Positions 1 to 11,407 are shown, counted from the stretch's first letter. The stretch: 64,000 nucleotides of DNA from Pollenia angustigena (GCA_930367215.1 OV884059.1:244093803-244157802); one strand, 5' to 3'. Program-made: numbers and translations. Notes: generated by a model not told the origin, from the sequence alone.

Positions 1-1015
1 TAGCATTTCGGGATTTATTAATTCTATTGTCAACATCATCGCTAGCACCGTTATCTTTCGAAACAATGCATCCGAGATAACAGAAGGAAACTACGTTTTC
101 GATAGCTGTTCCATTTATGTATAGGTTGTTTGTGTTTGTAGTAGCTATACGCATAAGCTTGGTCTTCTTTATATTGATTTTTAAACCAACTTTTAGGGCA
201 TTTGATCTTAGTGCAGTTAGTTTACTTTCTATGCTTTCGAAATTGTGGGCCAATAGACAGAGATCATCTGCATATGCCAGGTCATTTAATTTTGAAAATG
301 GTGTCCATTGGATCCCATGGGGTGCCTGATTATTGGTTGCTTTCATAACTTCATCAAGAACAAGTAAAAATAATAGTGGTGAAAGAACGCATCCGTGCCG
401 AACGCACTGCTTTATCTTAAGCACTTCGGAGGATTTACCCTTGTATTATACATAGTTAGGCGCATCTTCGTACATGCTTTGCATAATGCCTATAAGTTTT
501 TCCCGGACATTGTTCCTTCGAAGTATATCCCATATACTATCTCTATGTACAGTGTCAAAAGCACGCTCAAAATCAATGAAAAGTGCATAGAGTGGTGAGT
601 CCAGTTCTTTCGCTTGCTCGACGATGATTCTGAGCGTTATATGATCCGCACAAGATCTTCCCTCTCTAAAACCGGATTGTTCATCTCTTATCTTGATTGC
701 GAGCGGGGACAAGCGATCTAACAATACCAATGCGATGATTTTTTGTATTGTATTTAGTAGCGTTATTCCACGCCAATTATTACAGTGGCGGAGATCGCCT
801 TTTTTTGGGAGAGGAATTATAAGTCCTTCTGTCCACCTTTTCGGAATAGGACCCTGGGCCCAAACATCCTCGATGATAGGTGTAAGTACCGAGGAAAAAT
901 AGGCGGGGTCGGTTTTAATTAGTTCTGGCACTATGTTGTACGTTCCAGGTGATTTATTGTTTTTCAGTTTAGATATTGCTGAACGGATTTCCTGTATTGA
1001 TGGAGGAGTTGAGTT
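1..1015 (-). pseudogene. Non-LTR retrotransposon RT, 5'-truncated, cut by window edge
   Basis: Minus-strand reverse transcriptase from a LINE-like element. Reading from 1015 down, the frame gives the KNNKSPG entry motif, then NWRGITLLNTIQKI, the QSGFREGRSCADHI block, the FIDFERAFDTVHR block holding the catalytic Asp of motif A, then VRHGCVLSPLLF and the YADDLCLL active-site box near 270-290, followed by thumb-like sequence to base 1. The same frame runs through the whole segment, broken by one in-frame TAA at 446-448, so this is a nonsense mutation rather than a frameshift. A second stop near 1022 marks the upstream limit; endonuclease is absent. The motif set is that of LINE elements with an apurinic-type endonuclease; I did not assign the clade. 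It continues left of the window. Family call confident; element dead. Confidence 0.88.
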
Positions 1016-1452
1016 GTTTTATATAATGGAAAAATATCTTGTGCAACCTTAATAGCTCGTTCCGCGCATATATTGCTACGCTACTGAAAATTATCACTGT
1101 TTCATATATCCGCCAAACAACTCATCTATCACAACATCTATCATTTGCCATAACAATTTAGTTTATTAAAAAAACGTGAAATAGAGTCGCCATTAAAAAC
1201 AAATTTTTTACTTTTTTGTTTCATACAACATTCCCCCCCTCCCCCCTAAGGCACAAGCTGGATCCGCGCCTGGGATACTTTAAAAATTTTTAAGTTCAAA
1301 CTTGCAGCATAATAAAGAATAACTAAGACCGTCGAAGAACTAAAATATTCGAATCAAAAATATTTGATTCTATTTATTGTTATAAACATACTGCAAACAA
1401 ATTAAAAACGCAAACGTGAAAGTTCGTTTTGTTCTTAAGCCTTTTATGTAAT
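1016..1452. other. No gene seen
   Basis: AT-rich spacer between the truncated RT and the first TIR element. It holds a short C-run near 1231-1247. I see no ORF with recognisable similarity. Confidence 0.6.
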
Positions 1453-1455
1453 TAA

Positions 1456-2090
1456 TGTTGTTTTCTTTTCTGACAATAATGTTCCATATGCTACCATTCG
1501 TGCGGGTTTTTGTTCCATTCTAAAAATATATGCAAAAATGTGAGAAGTTGTCGTTTTCCTTTCTAAACATGTTGCAACAATAAATGGCAAATTTGTTCCA
1601 TTTATTACCCGCAGTAATAACTGAGTGTGAGATAATACCATTTTTTGCATCTGCGTAAAGTACTTTTTTATGCAAGCAAGTATTTTTTTTCTTGTGTTTG
1701 CGGACAATTTGCGTTATATTGTGATGGATATAAAAACTTTTTGTTTTTCGTTTGTTTTACTTTTATTTAATAATTTTATTTTTTTTGTCGCAAAATTTTT
1801 AACAAAAGCTGACATTAATTATTGAAAATCAGTGCTGTTAGCGCTTATTGGAATTATAAGAAAATTTAATGTTGAAAATTGCTACAAGAGTGGTGAATAT
1901 CGCTTTTAGTAAAAACTTTGCATTCAATATTTAACACGCTAAATACACATTAGTGTTGATTGTAAAACGTAGCTATTATTTTGTTCCATTGTAATTTAGA
2001 AAAATGTATCACTTTGTAAGGGTTCGTGTAACCTAATAAATATATTACACAACTATAATGCATCATTATTTTTTAGAAAAGAAAACACCA
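1456..2090 (-). mobile_element. PIF/Harbinger-like non-autonomous TIR element, copy 1
   Basis: A 635-bp element with terminal inverted repeats TGTTGTTTTCTTTTCT (left) and TGGTGTTTTCTTTTCT (right, reverse complement), flanked on both sides by TAA (1453-1455 and 2091-2093). A second copy lies inverted at 52995-53640, also flanked by TAA, which fixes the ends independently. A 3-bp TWA duplication is the hallmark of the PIF/Harbinger superfamily, but the TIR sequence is not one I recognise, so the superfamily is inferred. The ORF inside is short and resembles no transposase. Confidence 0.78.
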
Positions 2091-2093
2091 TAA

Positions 2094-3298
2094 GTCAATG
2101 CCGTGACTAAAGCAATAATCATTTTCAATACTGTCATGAATACAGTTTGATTTATTCTGTTCTTTATATTATCAAAATATCCAACAATGCCTAATCTATT
2201 TTTGGTTATCTTGAACAACATTTTACTACATATGTTATTCATGTGTTATATTTTATCTTTTTAAGACTTTTACTGGGTGAACCTTATATACAAATTCTCA
2301 TACTTGTAACACTTTTGGTCGTAGTAGAGTTACAAATTTTAAATCCAATACTTAGGATTATTATCGCATCTTAAAAAAATACACGATATGCGGTGACAGA
2401 GCATTGAATTTTTAGTCAAACCCCCATTTAACTCTGTATTTAAAAAAAGATGTAGAGAAATAGCTCTAATCTTGTTTGCACCTGGTCTTATTTTCAAAGT
2501 TTTTTTTTTAAGAAAACTTTCTTCTTTATCTAGTCATTATATTTGTCTTTAATACTCAAAGAGACAAGTTTTCTTTGCAACCGCACTTTTAAACCTTTCA
2601 GCTCTACGCATAAATGTAAGACACAAGGTTTGGGAAGTTGTTACTTACAATTATTGAATGCCATAAAAATAAATACAGTTTATATAGAAAAAGGATTAAC
2701 AAGTGAAATATACTAGAACCGAATTATTTATACCATAAATGGTTTCAAGATGATTTAAAAGCAATATTTTCTTGTATACACGCAGAAAAAAAAGATGGTT
2801 AAAATACATTGTGGTCCCTGCAATGGCCACCAATAAACTATTATTGTTACTTTTATCACGTTTAATAATTTTTTTTTTTACATAAAATATTTACCTCCGT
2901 TGAAACTTCGAACACGGTTAGATAAAACAGGCTCAATGAAAAAAGGCCATTAGAAATAAGTCGAAAAAAATATGAAATAATTCTCTAGAAAAATTACAGA
3001 AAGCAACAACGTTTTTGGAGACATTCTCTTTATTTTTTTGAGGTGACTTACTTCATTCATTTAACTTCTGCGGACTTATTTCGTAAGAAATAACATTCCA
3101 AATATTAATAATGTAAATTCGGTTATTTTTTAACCAATAATAAATAAAGTGGTGGTTATATTTAATATTTCTTTTTTATATAATATTTTTAATATATTAA
3201 TATTTTTAATATTTTAATATTTCTTTTATTATTAAATTAACAAACTTCAGTTAAAACTTACTATAACTTTACCTTTCAGTTAACAATATGTTTAGACA
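2094..3298. other. No gene seen; AT-rich
   Basis: Strongly AT-rich stretch with near-pure A/T runs around 3120-3240. No supportable ORF. Sequence near 2784 (TACACGCAGAAAAAA) resembles the tip of the CACAG MITE family at 19727 and 25138 but has no partner end. Confidence 0.5.
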
Positions 3299-3737
3299 GC
3301 TATAACTGATAATTAATTACACTATGCTAGATGCAAAATTAGACAAGACGACCACATGGCGGGCTAGCATATTTCGGATACGCTAAGTCCAATGGTGTCC
3401 ACCGTTTTTTAAGGTAAGCTCTTGTTTTCGAGATATACCGTTATTTTGGAAATGGAGGAGGTTGCACAACATATATTCGCGTAACTCTAAAATGGTTTAG
3501 CTTAAAAAAAAAAAAAAAAACAAACAAAACTGAAATTCCGCAATAAAATTTCCTTTAAAACTTAGTACAACTTTTTTTAATATGAGCAGTCGATTTAGAA
3601 ATATAATTTTTTTTTGAAAAAAAAAATAATTTTTTTTATCAAAATGTCAAAATTTTTGTTTTTGTAAAACTCATAAAAAATTGAAAAACGCAGCTAGGCA
3701 TCTAGTTTTTTGGGGCATATAAAAAACAAAGCTATTA

Positions 3738-4170
3738 ACAAAACAAGCTATTTATGATATGTTGGCAACTTTTAATGTAATTCACAAAAGTCGAAAAGTT
3801 TTAATTAATTTAAGAATTTCATAAAACGCAATATTTGTATGGGAGCCCCCCTAAAAAGTGGTGATAAGGTGAAAGCATGTACATATCCAGAAAATGTTAA
3901 GGATAAAAGACTAATTCAGGTCGATCATATATTTTATCTCACTAGGGGTAACTCCTGGGCATTTATGAGACTTTTACTTAATGCCAAGGAGTTGCCCCTA
4001 GTGGGATAAAATTTTCTGGATACATACTTGCCCCTTGTCCCCACTTCTTAGGGGGGCTTACATGCAAATATTGCGTTTTATGAAATTCTTGAATTAATTA
4101 AAATGTTTCGACTTTTGTGAATAAAATCAAAAGTTGCTAGCAAATTTTAATCCTAAATTGCTTGTTTAAA
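3738..4170. repeat. Inner hairpin of foldback core
   Basis: Two halves mirror each other about position 3965: the sequence from AACAAAACAAGC (3738) through CACAAAAGTCG and TTTCATAAAACGCAATATT to the block with CTAGGGGTAACTCC returns in reverse complement through CTAGTGGGATAAAA, AAATATTGCGTTTTATGA and CGACTTTTGTG. It is a long imperfect hairpin nested in the foldback core, consistent with a palindromic MITE or a second pair of inverted arms. Confidence 0.75.
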
Positions 4171-5142
4171 AGGTTTTGTTATTCGTGCTTAATTCCCAAT
4201 TTTTATTCTTGATAAAAACACTGAAATTTATTGTTGATGGGATAAGCTATTCCTATGCGCATTTCACTGGTTGCTTAGGCCAGATCGTCTCGAAACTTCA
4301 TCCATAAAGAAGAACTAAAGATATTAAACCAAATAAAACTGTTAAACGTATAAGAATTATAAGCAACAGTTCTACTTGTAACAATATCTTTGTTTAAACA
4401 AAAACATCAACAATAAACAGTGAGTTTATCTCTTCTTACATTCCCCACTACAATTGATTGAAATTCTTCCAACATTTGTTGTAGTTGTAAATAGGTTAAG
4501 AAAAACAAAATGAAAACAAAAAAAACTTGCAAAAGCATGTTTCCAGTTAAGTTTTTTCAGGCCGTGCACTGCCAGTTTATTATCAAAATAATTTTTGGGA
4601 ATACAAAATTTTAATTCAAAGGTTTTGTTATTCGTGCTTAATTCCCAATATTTATTCTTGATAAAAACACTGAAATTTATTGTTGATGGGATAAGCTATT
4701 CCTATGCGCATTTCACTGGTTGCTTCGACCAGATCGTCAGGAAACTTCATCCATAAAGATTTTAGAAAAACTAAAGATATTACCCAATAAAACTGTTAAA
4801 CGTATAAGAATTATAAGCAACAGTTCTACTTGTAACAATATCAAAGTTTAAACAAAAACATCAACAATAAACAGTGAGTTTATCTCTTCTTACATTCCCC
4901 ACTACAATTGATTGAAATTCTTCCAACATTTGTTGTAGTTGTAAATAGGTTAAGAAAAACAAAATGAAAACAAAAAAAACTTGCAAAAGCATGTTTCCAG
5001 TTAAGTTTTTTCAGGCCGTGCACTGCCAGTTTATTATCAAAATAATTTTTGGGAATACAAACTTTTAATTCAAAGGTTTTGTTATTCGTGCTTAATTCCC
5101 AATATTATTCTTGATAAAAACACTGAAATTTATTGTTGATTG
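4168..5142 (+). repeat. Tandem 450-bp repeat units (2.15 copies)
   Basis: The motif GGTTTTGTTATTCGTGC starts at 4172, 4621 and 5075, giving units of 449 and 454 bp plus a partial third copy that ends where the right foldback arm resumes. Units are close to identical, with small indels. The same unit occurs once at 28545-29015, once at 42669-43030 and three times at 58488-59926. It has no ORF. Each unit closes with GGGAATACAAAATTTT and opens with TTTTGTTATTC, so junctions are locally palindromic. Confidence 0.88.
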
Positions 5143-5430
5143 GTTGTTTTGTTAAGAGCTTCGTTTTTTATATGTCTGCAAAAAATTAGAAGCATGGCTG
5201 CATTTTCCAATTTTTTATGAATTTTTAAAAAACAAAAATTTCGACATTTTGATAAAAATATTATTTATATTTTTCCAAAAAAAAAAAAAAATTATATTTC
5301 TAAAACGACTGCTCGTATTAAAAAAAATTTTTACTAAGTTTTAAAGGAAATTTGATTGCGGAGTTTCAGTTTTGTTTGGTTTTTTAATAAACTAAACCGT
5401 TTTTGAGTTACGCGAATATATGTTGTGCAA

Positions 5431-6869
5431 TAAACATCTGCATGAAACTTAATAATGATGTTCATGAAACCTTCATTATAATTTTGTGTTCGCTTCATTC
5501 GTATTCAGTAAGATGAAACACTATGAAATGAAAGCAATGAACACTCCATATTTAAGAGACGAATAAGAAGAAATTAGTTTATTTGCTTTTACAAGAGAAT
5601 ATGAACATTAACAACCATGAAACAGAACAACCATTGAACAAATCTCGAATAAGTTCATGGAAAAACAGTATGATTTAAATGTCAGTGTTGCCAGTTGTAG
5701 AAAAATAAAAACATAAGAAAGTAAAAATAAATAGAAATAACCATGAGGGGTAAATGCAAAAAGTTTAAGAGACCCATTAATATTGAAATAAAAACTCAAA
5801 TTTATTTTTGTTTTCAATGTAAATTTTCAATAAAATTAAATATGTTTAATTTTACTTTTATAAACATTCACCAACATTAAAAAATGTCTGCAATATTTTT
5901 TTTCTTAAACAGAAAAAAGTAGATAGCTAATAAATGCTTAACAATCTACAGATATTATTATAATCAGAACTAAAAAATGAGATAATTCATGGTTTAAATA
6001 AAAGTGATAAAATCTAGGCAAAAAAGTGTCATATACATCATCCAGCACGATCAACATCCATCGTTTTCATATTATGATGTAAATACATAATTTGTTCGAC
6101 TGACGCTGTATTCCACCCAATGACGCAACGTTTTTCGCAAAGTAAATTTCTACATACTATCGCGACAAACGTGAACCGTTATTAATTATATTTACTTACA
6201 TTCATTTTCAAGTTTTTAATATATTTCGAAAAAAAAAAAACAACCACGTGGTCAGACTCCTAAGGCACTTACAAAACTAACAATTAAATTTCTCATAAAC
6301 TCATTCCTCCTTTTGTTTTTCATCTTTCACCTAAAAATGTGTGTGTTTTTTATGAGTTCGTTTCATTTCAGGGCCGTGTACAGTACATCACAAGACAATA
6401 AAATCTTGCCATGTTTCAAAGATTTGTATTATTCAAAAATGCAAATGAAAAACAAAAAAAACATATTTTGCATTTTATTTATTGTTTATATTCCAAATAT
6501 GTATACTATACATACTATATGTATACTATAAATATGTATACTATACATATATGTATATAGGTATATCTACATATGTGTTAAAATTTAAATTACACATGGA
6601 CAACGAATGCAAATAATTACATGAATTTACTGAAGTGGCAACATTGCTATTGAGTATTAATAAAAATAAATGAGAGAGAATGAAAACTATGAAACAAACC
6701 CCGTTTCATTGAACAACCTCTGTGTGTTTGCGATATGAAACGAAATGTGTTCATAGCAGCATGAATAAAACAACAGTTTGTTCGGTAATCTCAATTTTAT
6801 TTGAACACGACTTTCAGTGAATAAGCATTTCAGTATGTTTATGAAAGAAGTTGTTCATGCAGCCCTTTA
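5431..6869. mobile_element. hAT-like non-autonomous element, 1439 bp
   Basis: Inserted in the right arm of the foldback with an exact 8-bp target duplication TTGTGCAA (5423-5430 and 6870-6877). The empty site can be read from the left foldback arm, which has one copy of that octamer, so the insertion is directly shown. Ends are TAAACATCTGCATGAA on the left and TAAAGGGCTGCATGAAC (reverse complement) on the right, sharing a CTGCATGAA core. Eight-base duplications are typical of hAT, less often of P elements. No transposase is recognisable inside. Confidence 0.85.
6487..6572. repeat. TATACTATACATA-type simple repeat
   Basis: A run of imperfect units of TATACTA, TACATA and TATGTATA inside the hAT-like element. 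Probably an expanded microsatellite. Confidence 0.8.
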
Positions 6870-7209
6870 TTGTGCAACCTCCTCCATTTTCAAAATAACG
6901 GTATATCTCGAAAACAAGAACTAGCCTTAAAAAACGGTGGGCACCATTGGATTCAGCATACCCGAATTATGCTAAATCGCCATGTGGCCGGCTTGTCTTA
7001 AAAAAGTGTCAATTTCGAGCACAGTGTTATAGCTGAACTTGGTGAAATTGACGGTTAATTTCTCGCTTATAGGCAAAAGGAGAATAAAAGGTATGATTAA
7101 AAGTGGCAGTTCTTGTGTAAAGTAAAAAAAAAAGTATTCAGTATTAAGTATCTGATTGAGTATAGTTGAGCACAGGGTGCCACATATATGTATGTTTGTA
7201 TATATAATA

Positions 7210-7565
7210 AGGGTCTTCATGATATCGCTTTAAATTGCAAAATTGTGCAAATAAGCAAGCTCGGGATACTCGTTTCTTGAAGACCCTTTTTAATTTTTGT
7301 GAAATTTTAAAGAATTAATGCCAATACAAAAAAAAATATTAAAAAAATATAAAAGTTGAAATTTTTACAAAATGTAAAATCTTTTGGTTAAAAAAATCTG
7401 TCTGTATTAATGCACAATTGAACAGTGCAAGTTTACGAGTCAAAAATTGTTGGACAAATTAACGGAGCTGGTGTTAATGAATTCTCACACAATTTTTACA
7501 GTTCATTTGCGAAGGCTTAGAAATGCACAGTTTGCAAGACTTTTAAGCGATATCATGAAAACTCT
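7210..7565. mobile_element. MITE with TA duplication (356 bp)
   Basis: Inverted ends AGGGTCTTCATGATATCG (left) and AGAGTTTTCATGATATCG (right, reverse complement), flanked by TA at 7208-7209 and 7566-7567. The TA site fits Tc1/mariner or a similar superfamily. No coding sequence. Confidence 0.75.
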
Positions 7566-7569
7566 TAAT

Positions 7570-8207
7570 ATGTTTTTGGTGTCTTATTAAATTTTTTTTA
7601 ATTCATACAATAATTGTAAACATTGCAAATTATATTCCGTTTTATTGCCAACATACGTTGACCACAAGAAATGGTTTAATATTAAAATTCCTAATTACAA
7701 AATGACCCCGAATTTTAGAATTCGGAATCTCAAAATCTGGAATAAAAAAATCCTGAATTTAAATTTTTCGTGAAAACGGTGTTTGTTGTGGCTGCTAGCA
7801 AAATCGCCCAAAGCAATGTGTGAAAAGTCGTCCAAAAATTATCCATAGCAATTTAAATGATTTTGCATCAGAAATTTAACCCTTTTTTGGGCTATTTTTC
7901 GTAATTTTTAGGTAATATGTAATAACATTTTTCCGTAGTTGGGAAACATTTTTTCGCGATTTTACGTTTTCTTATTTAAACAATTTCTTCAATGAGATAC
8001 GGCTATAAGATCTAGTAAAACAATTTTGTTTTCAATAACTGATACATAAGTTATTATTCATTAAAATCCCAAATTCGAAAATACAGAATTTTAAAACTGA
8101 GGCTTCTCTGCATAATATTTTAATATAAATTGGGGACTTTCTAATAGTTTTTTTGCGGACTTGTTTCGTGTGGACCTTTTTCATGAAGCAGTTTGAACAA
8201 TATAATC
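7570..8207. other. No gene seen
   Basis: AT-rich DNA between a MITE and the next TIR element, with short A/T-rich inverted stretches around 7700-7760. No supportable ORF. Confidence 0.5.
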
Positions 8208-8719
8208 GGGGGATTCACAAGGTGTCATACGTCTAAAAATAATAACATGAAAAAATACGACTGTTATGAACAACCCCTCATAATTTAGTGTGCTATTTTA
8301 AATTTAAATCAGCTGATTTAAAACAAATAAAACAAAATAAATATTTACTTAAAATCAAAATATTTTTTACTTCTAATCCATGAATTAAAAAATTTAATTA
8401 GATGTTACCTGACTATTTCCATTCCATTTTTTAGAAGCAAATCACAAATAAATTTTATCTTGTTTGTTTACTAAACATCAGAGTCCTACGCCGATATAAT
8501 TTGATGCCGCAAATCTTTTGTTGCAAAAATTGCTAGCCGCAGGTTAAATTCGGATATTAGCCGGATAAAACAGTACCATCAATGGCAACAAAAACTAATA
8601 CGGATCGGCTCAGCCGCTCAGCGCAGGTCTCTTCGAATTAATAACGACAGCACAATAATCATAGCAAGCAAAGTTCTATTAATTTAAGACACTTTTTGTT
8701 TACAAAGCAACAGCAATAT

Positions 8720-9154
8720 TGTTACGTTTTTCCTTTAATAAACGCATTTCGGTTTACTCCCTTTATAATAAACCTTTGAGTTCTTTTAATTGCAAATCCC
8801 AATAAAAACACACACTTATTCAACTTAACAAACTTTATTGAAGTTAATTATTTTGTTCACAATTGTTAGTTACGAACAGAACCGTTTTTCAAAACAGACT
8901 AAACTAATTTTACATGAGTCACCCCTTTTTATATTTCATAATTATTTCTAGATTTTGTTGAACCTTCCCGTAAAAACTATTTATTATGTTCTATAACCAT
9001 TTCTAGAAATGACTGGGAAATTTATATAGGAATTATTTTTAAAATAACAGTTGTGTTGAAAATTATACATGACAATTTTAAGTAACATAAAACTATAACT
9101 TACATAATAACTTATAACTATAAATAATTCTTAGATAATTTAACTTTCGTAACA
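8720..9154 (-). repeat. 3' LTR of gypsy-like element
   Basis: Begins TGTTACG and ends CGTAACA, and matches 13467-13902 along its full length with about a dozen differences. On the minus strand it lies directly after the polypurine tract. Left flank ATAT is the target duplication. Confidence 0.95.
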
Positions 9155-9167
9155 CTGCCCTCCACTT
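9155..9167 (-). promoter_or_regulatory. Polypurine tract
   Basis: On the minus strand AAGTGGAGGGCAG abuts the 3' LTR exactly. This is the plus-strand DNA priming site of reverse transcription. Purine content and position are diagnostic. Confidence 0.85.
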
Positions 9168-9560
9168 AAGCCTGTTCGTCCCGAATAGGCTCAGATTCTC
9201 CTTTTCCATAATGGGCTAGTCGTTCTAGATGTACCACTTTCATTTTTGATCTTGGGCTCTTATATTTCTGGATCCGATACACCACGTCATTCAATTTCTT
9301 TATTACTTTATATGGGCCATCCCAATGAGTCTGCAGCTTTGGAGATAGTCCTTTCTTCCGTTGCGGATTAAAAAGTAAAACCAAATGGCCTTCTTTGAAA
9401 CCTTCCGCATTTGTGAATTGCAGCAACCACCTGAGTGCAGAATGGTCCGTTCTTAACTCAAAATGTTGACCATACAAATACTTGTGAAAATGTTTTACGC
9501 ACTCTAGTACTTCCAAGAGCTCCCTTCGCGTTACGCAGTAATTTCTCTCAGGTTTCGGCT
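9166..9560 (-). pseudogene. pol: pol: RNase H end fused to integrase C-tail
   Basis: The frame opens with the RNase H block NYCVTRRELLEVLE, continues through the FELRTDHSALRWLLQF motif typical of gypsy RNase H, then jumps near 9398-9405 into KEGHLVLLFNPQRKKGLSP and WDGPYKVIKKLNDVVYRI, which is the C-terminal chromodomain-like or GPF-type region of gypsy integrases. The end of RNase H, the HHCC zinc finger and the DDE core between these parts are missing, so an internal deletion of more than 1 kb relative to family members is inferred. It ends at TGA or TAA just inside the polypurine tract. Confidence 0.9.
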
Positions 9561-9755
9561 GTAATAGCCCACGACTCGCTCTACACCATTGACTTGGGAA
9601 AGCACACCTCCAACTCCGTATCCACTCGCATCGGTATCAAGCACAAATTTCTCTCCAGTAATGGGGTACGCCAAAATTTGTGCTGAGCACAACAATTCCT
9701 TCAGTTTCTGAAATGCTGTTTCCTGTGCTTCACTCCAGATGTATTTTTGCGCCTT
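9556..9755 (-). pseudogene. pol: pol: RNase H N-part, frameshifted on both sides
   Basis: Between two frame breaks the minus strand reads AQKYIWSEAQETAFQKLKE, then LVLDTDASGYGVGGVLSQ-type sequence with the first RNase H Asp residues (FVLDTDASGYGVGG), then VVGYYSR. A one-base shift near 9750 separates it from the RT frame, and a shift with a small apparent loss near 9556-9560 separates it from the downstream frame. Both breaks lie inside conserved blocks, so they are mutations rather than programmed sites. Confidence 0.85.
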
Positions 9756-11389
9756 TTAGTCAATTCGTGTAAACTTGCAGCAATATTTGCAAAGTTTGGT
9801 ACAAAGCGCCTGTAGTATGTACATAAGCCTAGAAAACTGCGTAATTCATGAATATTTTTCGGGCGAGGCCAATCCATTACAGCTTTTATTTTATCATCAT
9901 CCGTTGAGATGCCTTTGGAGGTTACACGATGTGCCAGGTATTTTACTTCCTTCTGGAACAGTGAGCATTTCTTAGCATTTAGTTTGAGTCCTGCCATTGA
10001 TATACGTTTCATCACCTGGTTTTTCAGGTGTTCATCAAATGTTTTCCCCATTACAATAATGTCGTCAAGGTACACCAAACATGTCTTTCGGTGAAGACCT
10101 TTTAGCACCTGCTCCATTAAACGCTCGAATGTAGCCGGAGCATTGCAAAGTCCAAATGGCATCACATTAAACTGCCATAAGCCATCACTTGCGCTAAACG
10201 CAGTTTTCTCCTTATCGTTTTCCGAAATTTCCACTTGCCAATAACCGCTCTGCAAATCCAATGTAGAAAACCATTCCGTTCCGGCTAACGTGTCCAGGGT
10301 ATCATCAATTCTAGGCAATGGATAACTATCTTTTTTCGTGACGTCATTCAGTTTTCTGTAATCTACGCAGAATCTGGTACTTCCATCTTTCTTTTTCACC
10401 AAAACCACTGGTGAGCTCCACGGACTTGATGATGGTTTAATAACTCCGTTCTTTTCCATCTCGCTAACCAGCTCTTTTACTTCATTTCGCTTTGCTAGAG
10501 GAATGCTTCTTGGCGCCTGTTTTATTGGCTTAGCTTCGCCTGTGTTGATTTCGTGTTTCACGAATGACGTTCTGCCTTGGTTTTGACCTTTCAAAGCGAA
10601 TGCAGAGGCATATTTTCTTAGTAGTTGTTTGGCCTTATTTTTGCAAGGCGGTGTTAGCTTTTCGGGCCATTTTTGCACACGTTCCTCTAGTGACTCGTGG
10701 TCCTTGCCAATTCTTTTGGCTGCGCCTTGATGCTGCTCACAATTAATTATTGCTTCTGTTGAAGTACATTGTCCAATTTTGAAGTTCTGCGTAAGGACTT
10801 TTTCAATGCTGGATAAATTTAATACTCTCACGGGAACTAGATTGTTGCTGGGTTTTACGAGGGCATGCGCTGTTACGATATCTCCTTTAACTTCTGCTGG
10901 CTCTACCACCCAAAAACTGTTGTCCTCACAATCTCCCTCCATTCGCGCCCATACTAAGGTTTCTGATTTGGGTGGCAGTTTTTCACGTTGAAGGGCGATT
11001 AGCTGTCTTACATGGGCCGTGGTTTCGTATCCAACTTCAAGGGGTATCTCCACATCACGCCAATACATAATTCGCTGACCCATATCCAATTGAATACCAT
11101 GTTCAATCATGAAATCTGCGCCAATGATTACCTCGTCTACAATATCAGCCACAATAAATACGTGATGGGCGATTGCATTGGCCATACTTAATTGTGCTTT
11201 TACTTTTCCATAAACAGTGGCAGACTCGCCTGTAGCTGTTCGCAGACTTACCCCGCTCAGTGGTTGGATTGATTTTTGTATTAAATCGGGCCTTATTATA
11301 GAATGTGATGCCCCAGTGTCCACAGTAAGAATGCGTTTTTGACCATTAATGTAACCACAAGCAGTAAGATTCCTGTTGCTCCTTTGCAC
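9701..11389 (-). CDS. pol: pol: protease and reverse transcriptase
   Basis: Encodes the aspartic protease and reverse transcriptase that process the polyprotein and copy the RNA in the particle. The protease active site is DTGA at residues 24-27, in the context RILTVDTGASHSII. The RT shows the FCVDYRKLN block (340-348), the motif A aspartate in STLDLQSGYWQ (D378), MPFGLCNAPATFERLM (410-425) and the YLDD box (440-443), then the FLGLCTYYRRFVPNF connection. The listed start is only the first alternative start codon; the frame is open upstream to about 11466 and is entered by -1 frameshifting from gag, so no AUG of its own is expected. The last 16 residues are out of frame after a shift near 9750. 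Protease and RT cores look intact. Confidence 0.95.
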   Translation of the reverse strand: MQRSNRNLTACGYINGQKRILTVDTGASHSIIRPDLIQKSIQPLSGVSLRTATGESATVYGKVKAQLSMANAIAHHVFIVADIVDEVIIGADFMIEHGIQLDMGQRIMYWRDVEIPLEVGYETTAHVRQLIALQREKLPPKSETLVWARMEGDCEDNSFWVVEPAEVKGDIVTAHALVKPSNNLVPVRVLNLSSIEKVLTQNFKIGQCTSTEAIINCEQHQGAAKRIGKDHESLEERVQKWPEKLTPPCKNKAKQLLRKYASAFALKGQNQGRTSFVKHEINTGEAKPIKQAPRSIPLAKRNEVKELVSEMEKNGVIKPSSSPWSSPVVLVKKKDGSTRFCVDYRKLNDVTKKDSYPLPRIDDTLDTLAGTEWFSTLDLQSGYWQVEISENDKEKTAFSASDGLWQFNVMPFGLCNAPATFERLMEQVLKGLHRKTCLVYLDDIIVMGKTFDEHLKNQVMKRISMAGLKLNAKKCSLFQKEVKYLAHRVTSKGISTDDDKIKAVMDWPRPKNIHELRSFLGLCTYYRRFVPNFANIAASLHELTKRRKNTSGVKHRKQHFRN

Positions 11390-11407
11390 TACTGATATAG
11401 AGATTGT

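Larger units (their letters stand above)
3299..7034. mobile_element. Foldback element with long inverted arms, interrupted by hAT
   Basis: The arm at about 3299-3745 is the reverse complement of 5141-5430 plus 6878-7034. Paired landmarks are the CACATGG tips (3353 and 6980), a segment reading CCAATGGTG near 3391, and ATATATTCGCG near 3470 against CGCGAATATAT near 5411. The right arm is split by a 1.44-kb hAT-like insertion. Without it the element is about 2.3 kb, with arms over 400 bp around a core made of a hairpin and a tandem array. Arm ends are soft because similarity fades near 3299 and 7034. No coding capacity is visible. A solo right arm of the same family lies at 61345-61545. Confidence 0.8.

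Noticed and set aside
7600..8100. Possible element with GAATTTTAGAATTCGG-type inverted phrases
   Set aside because: Short and low-complexity; no second end or target duplication found.
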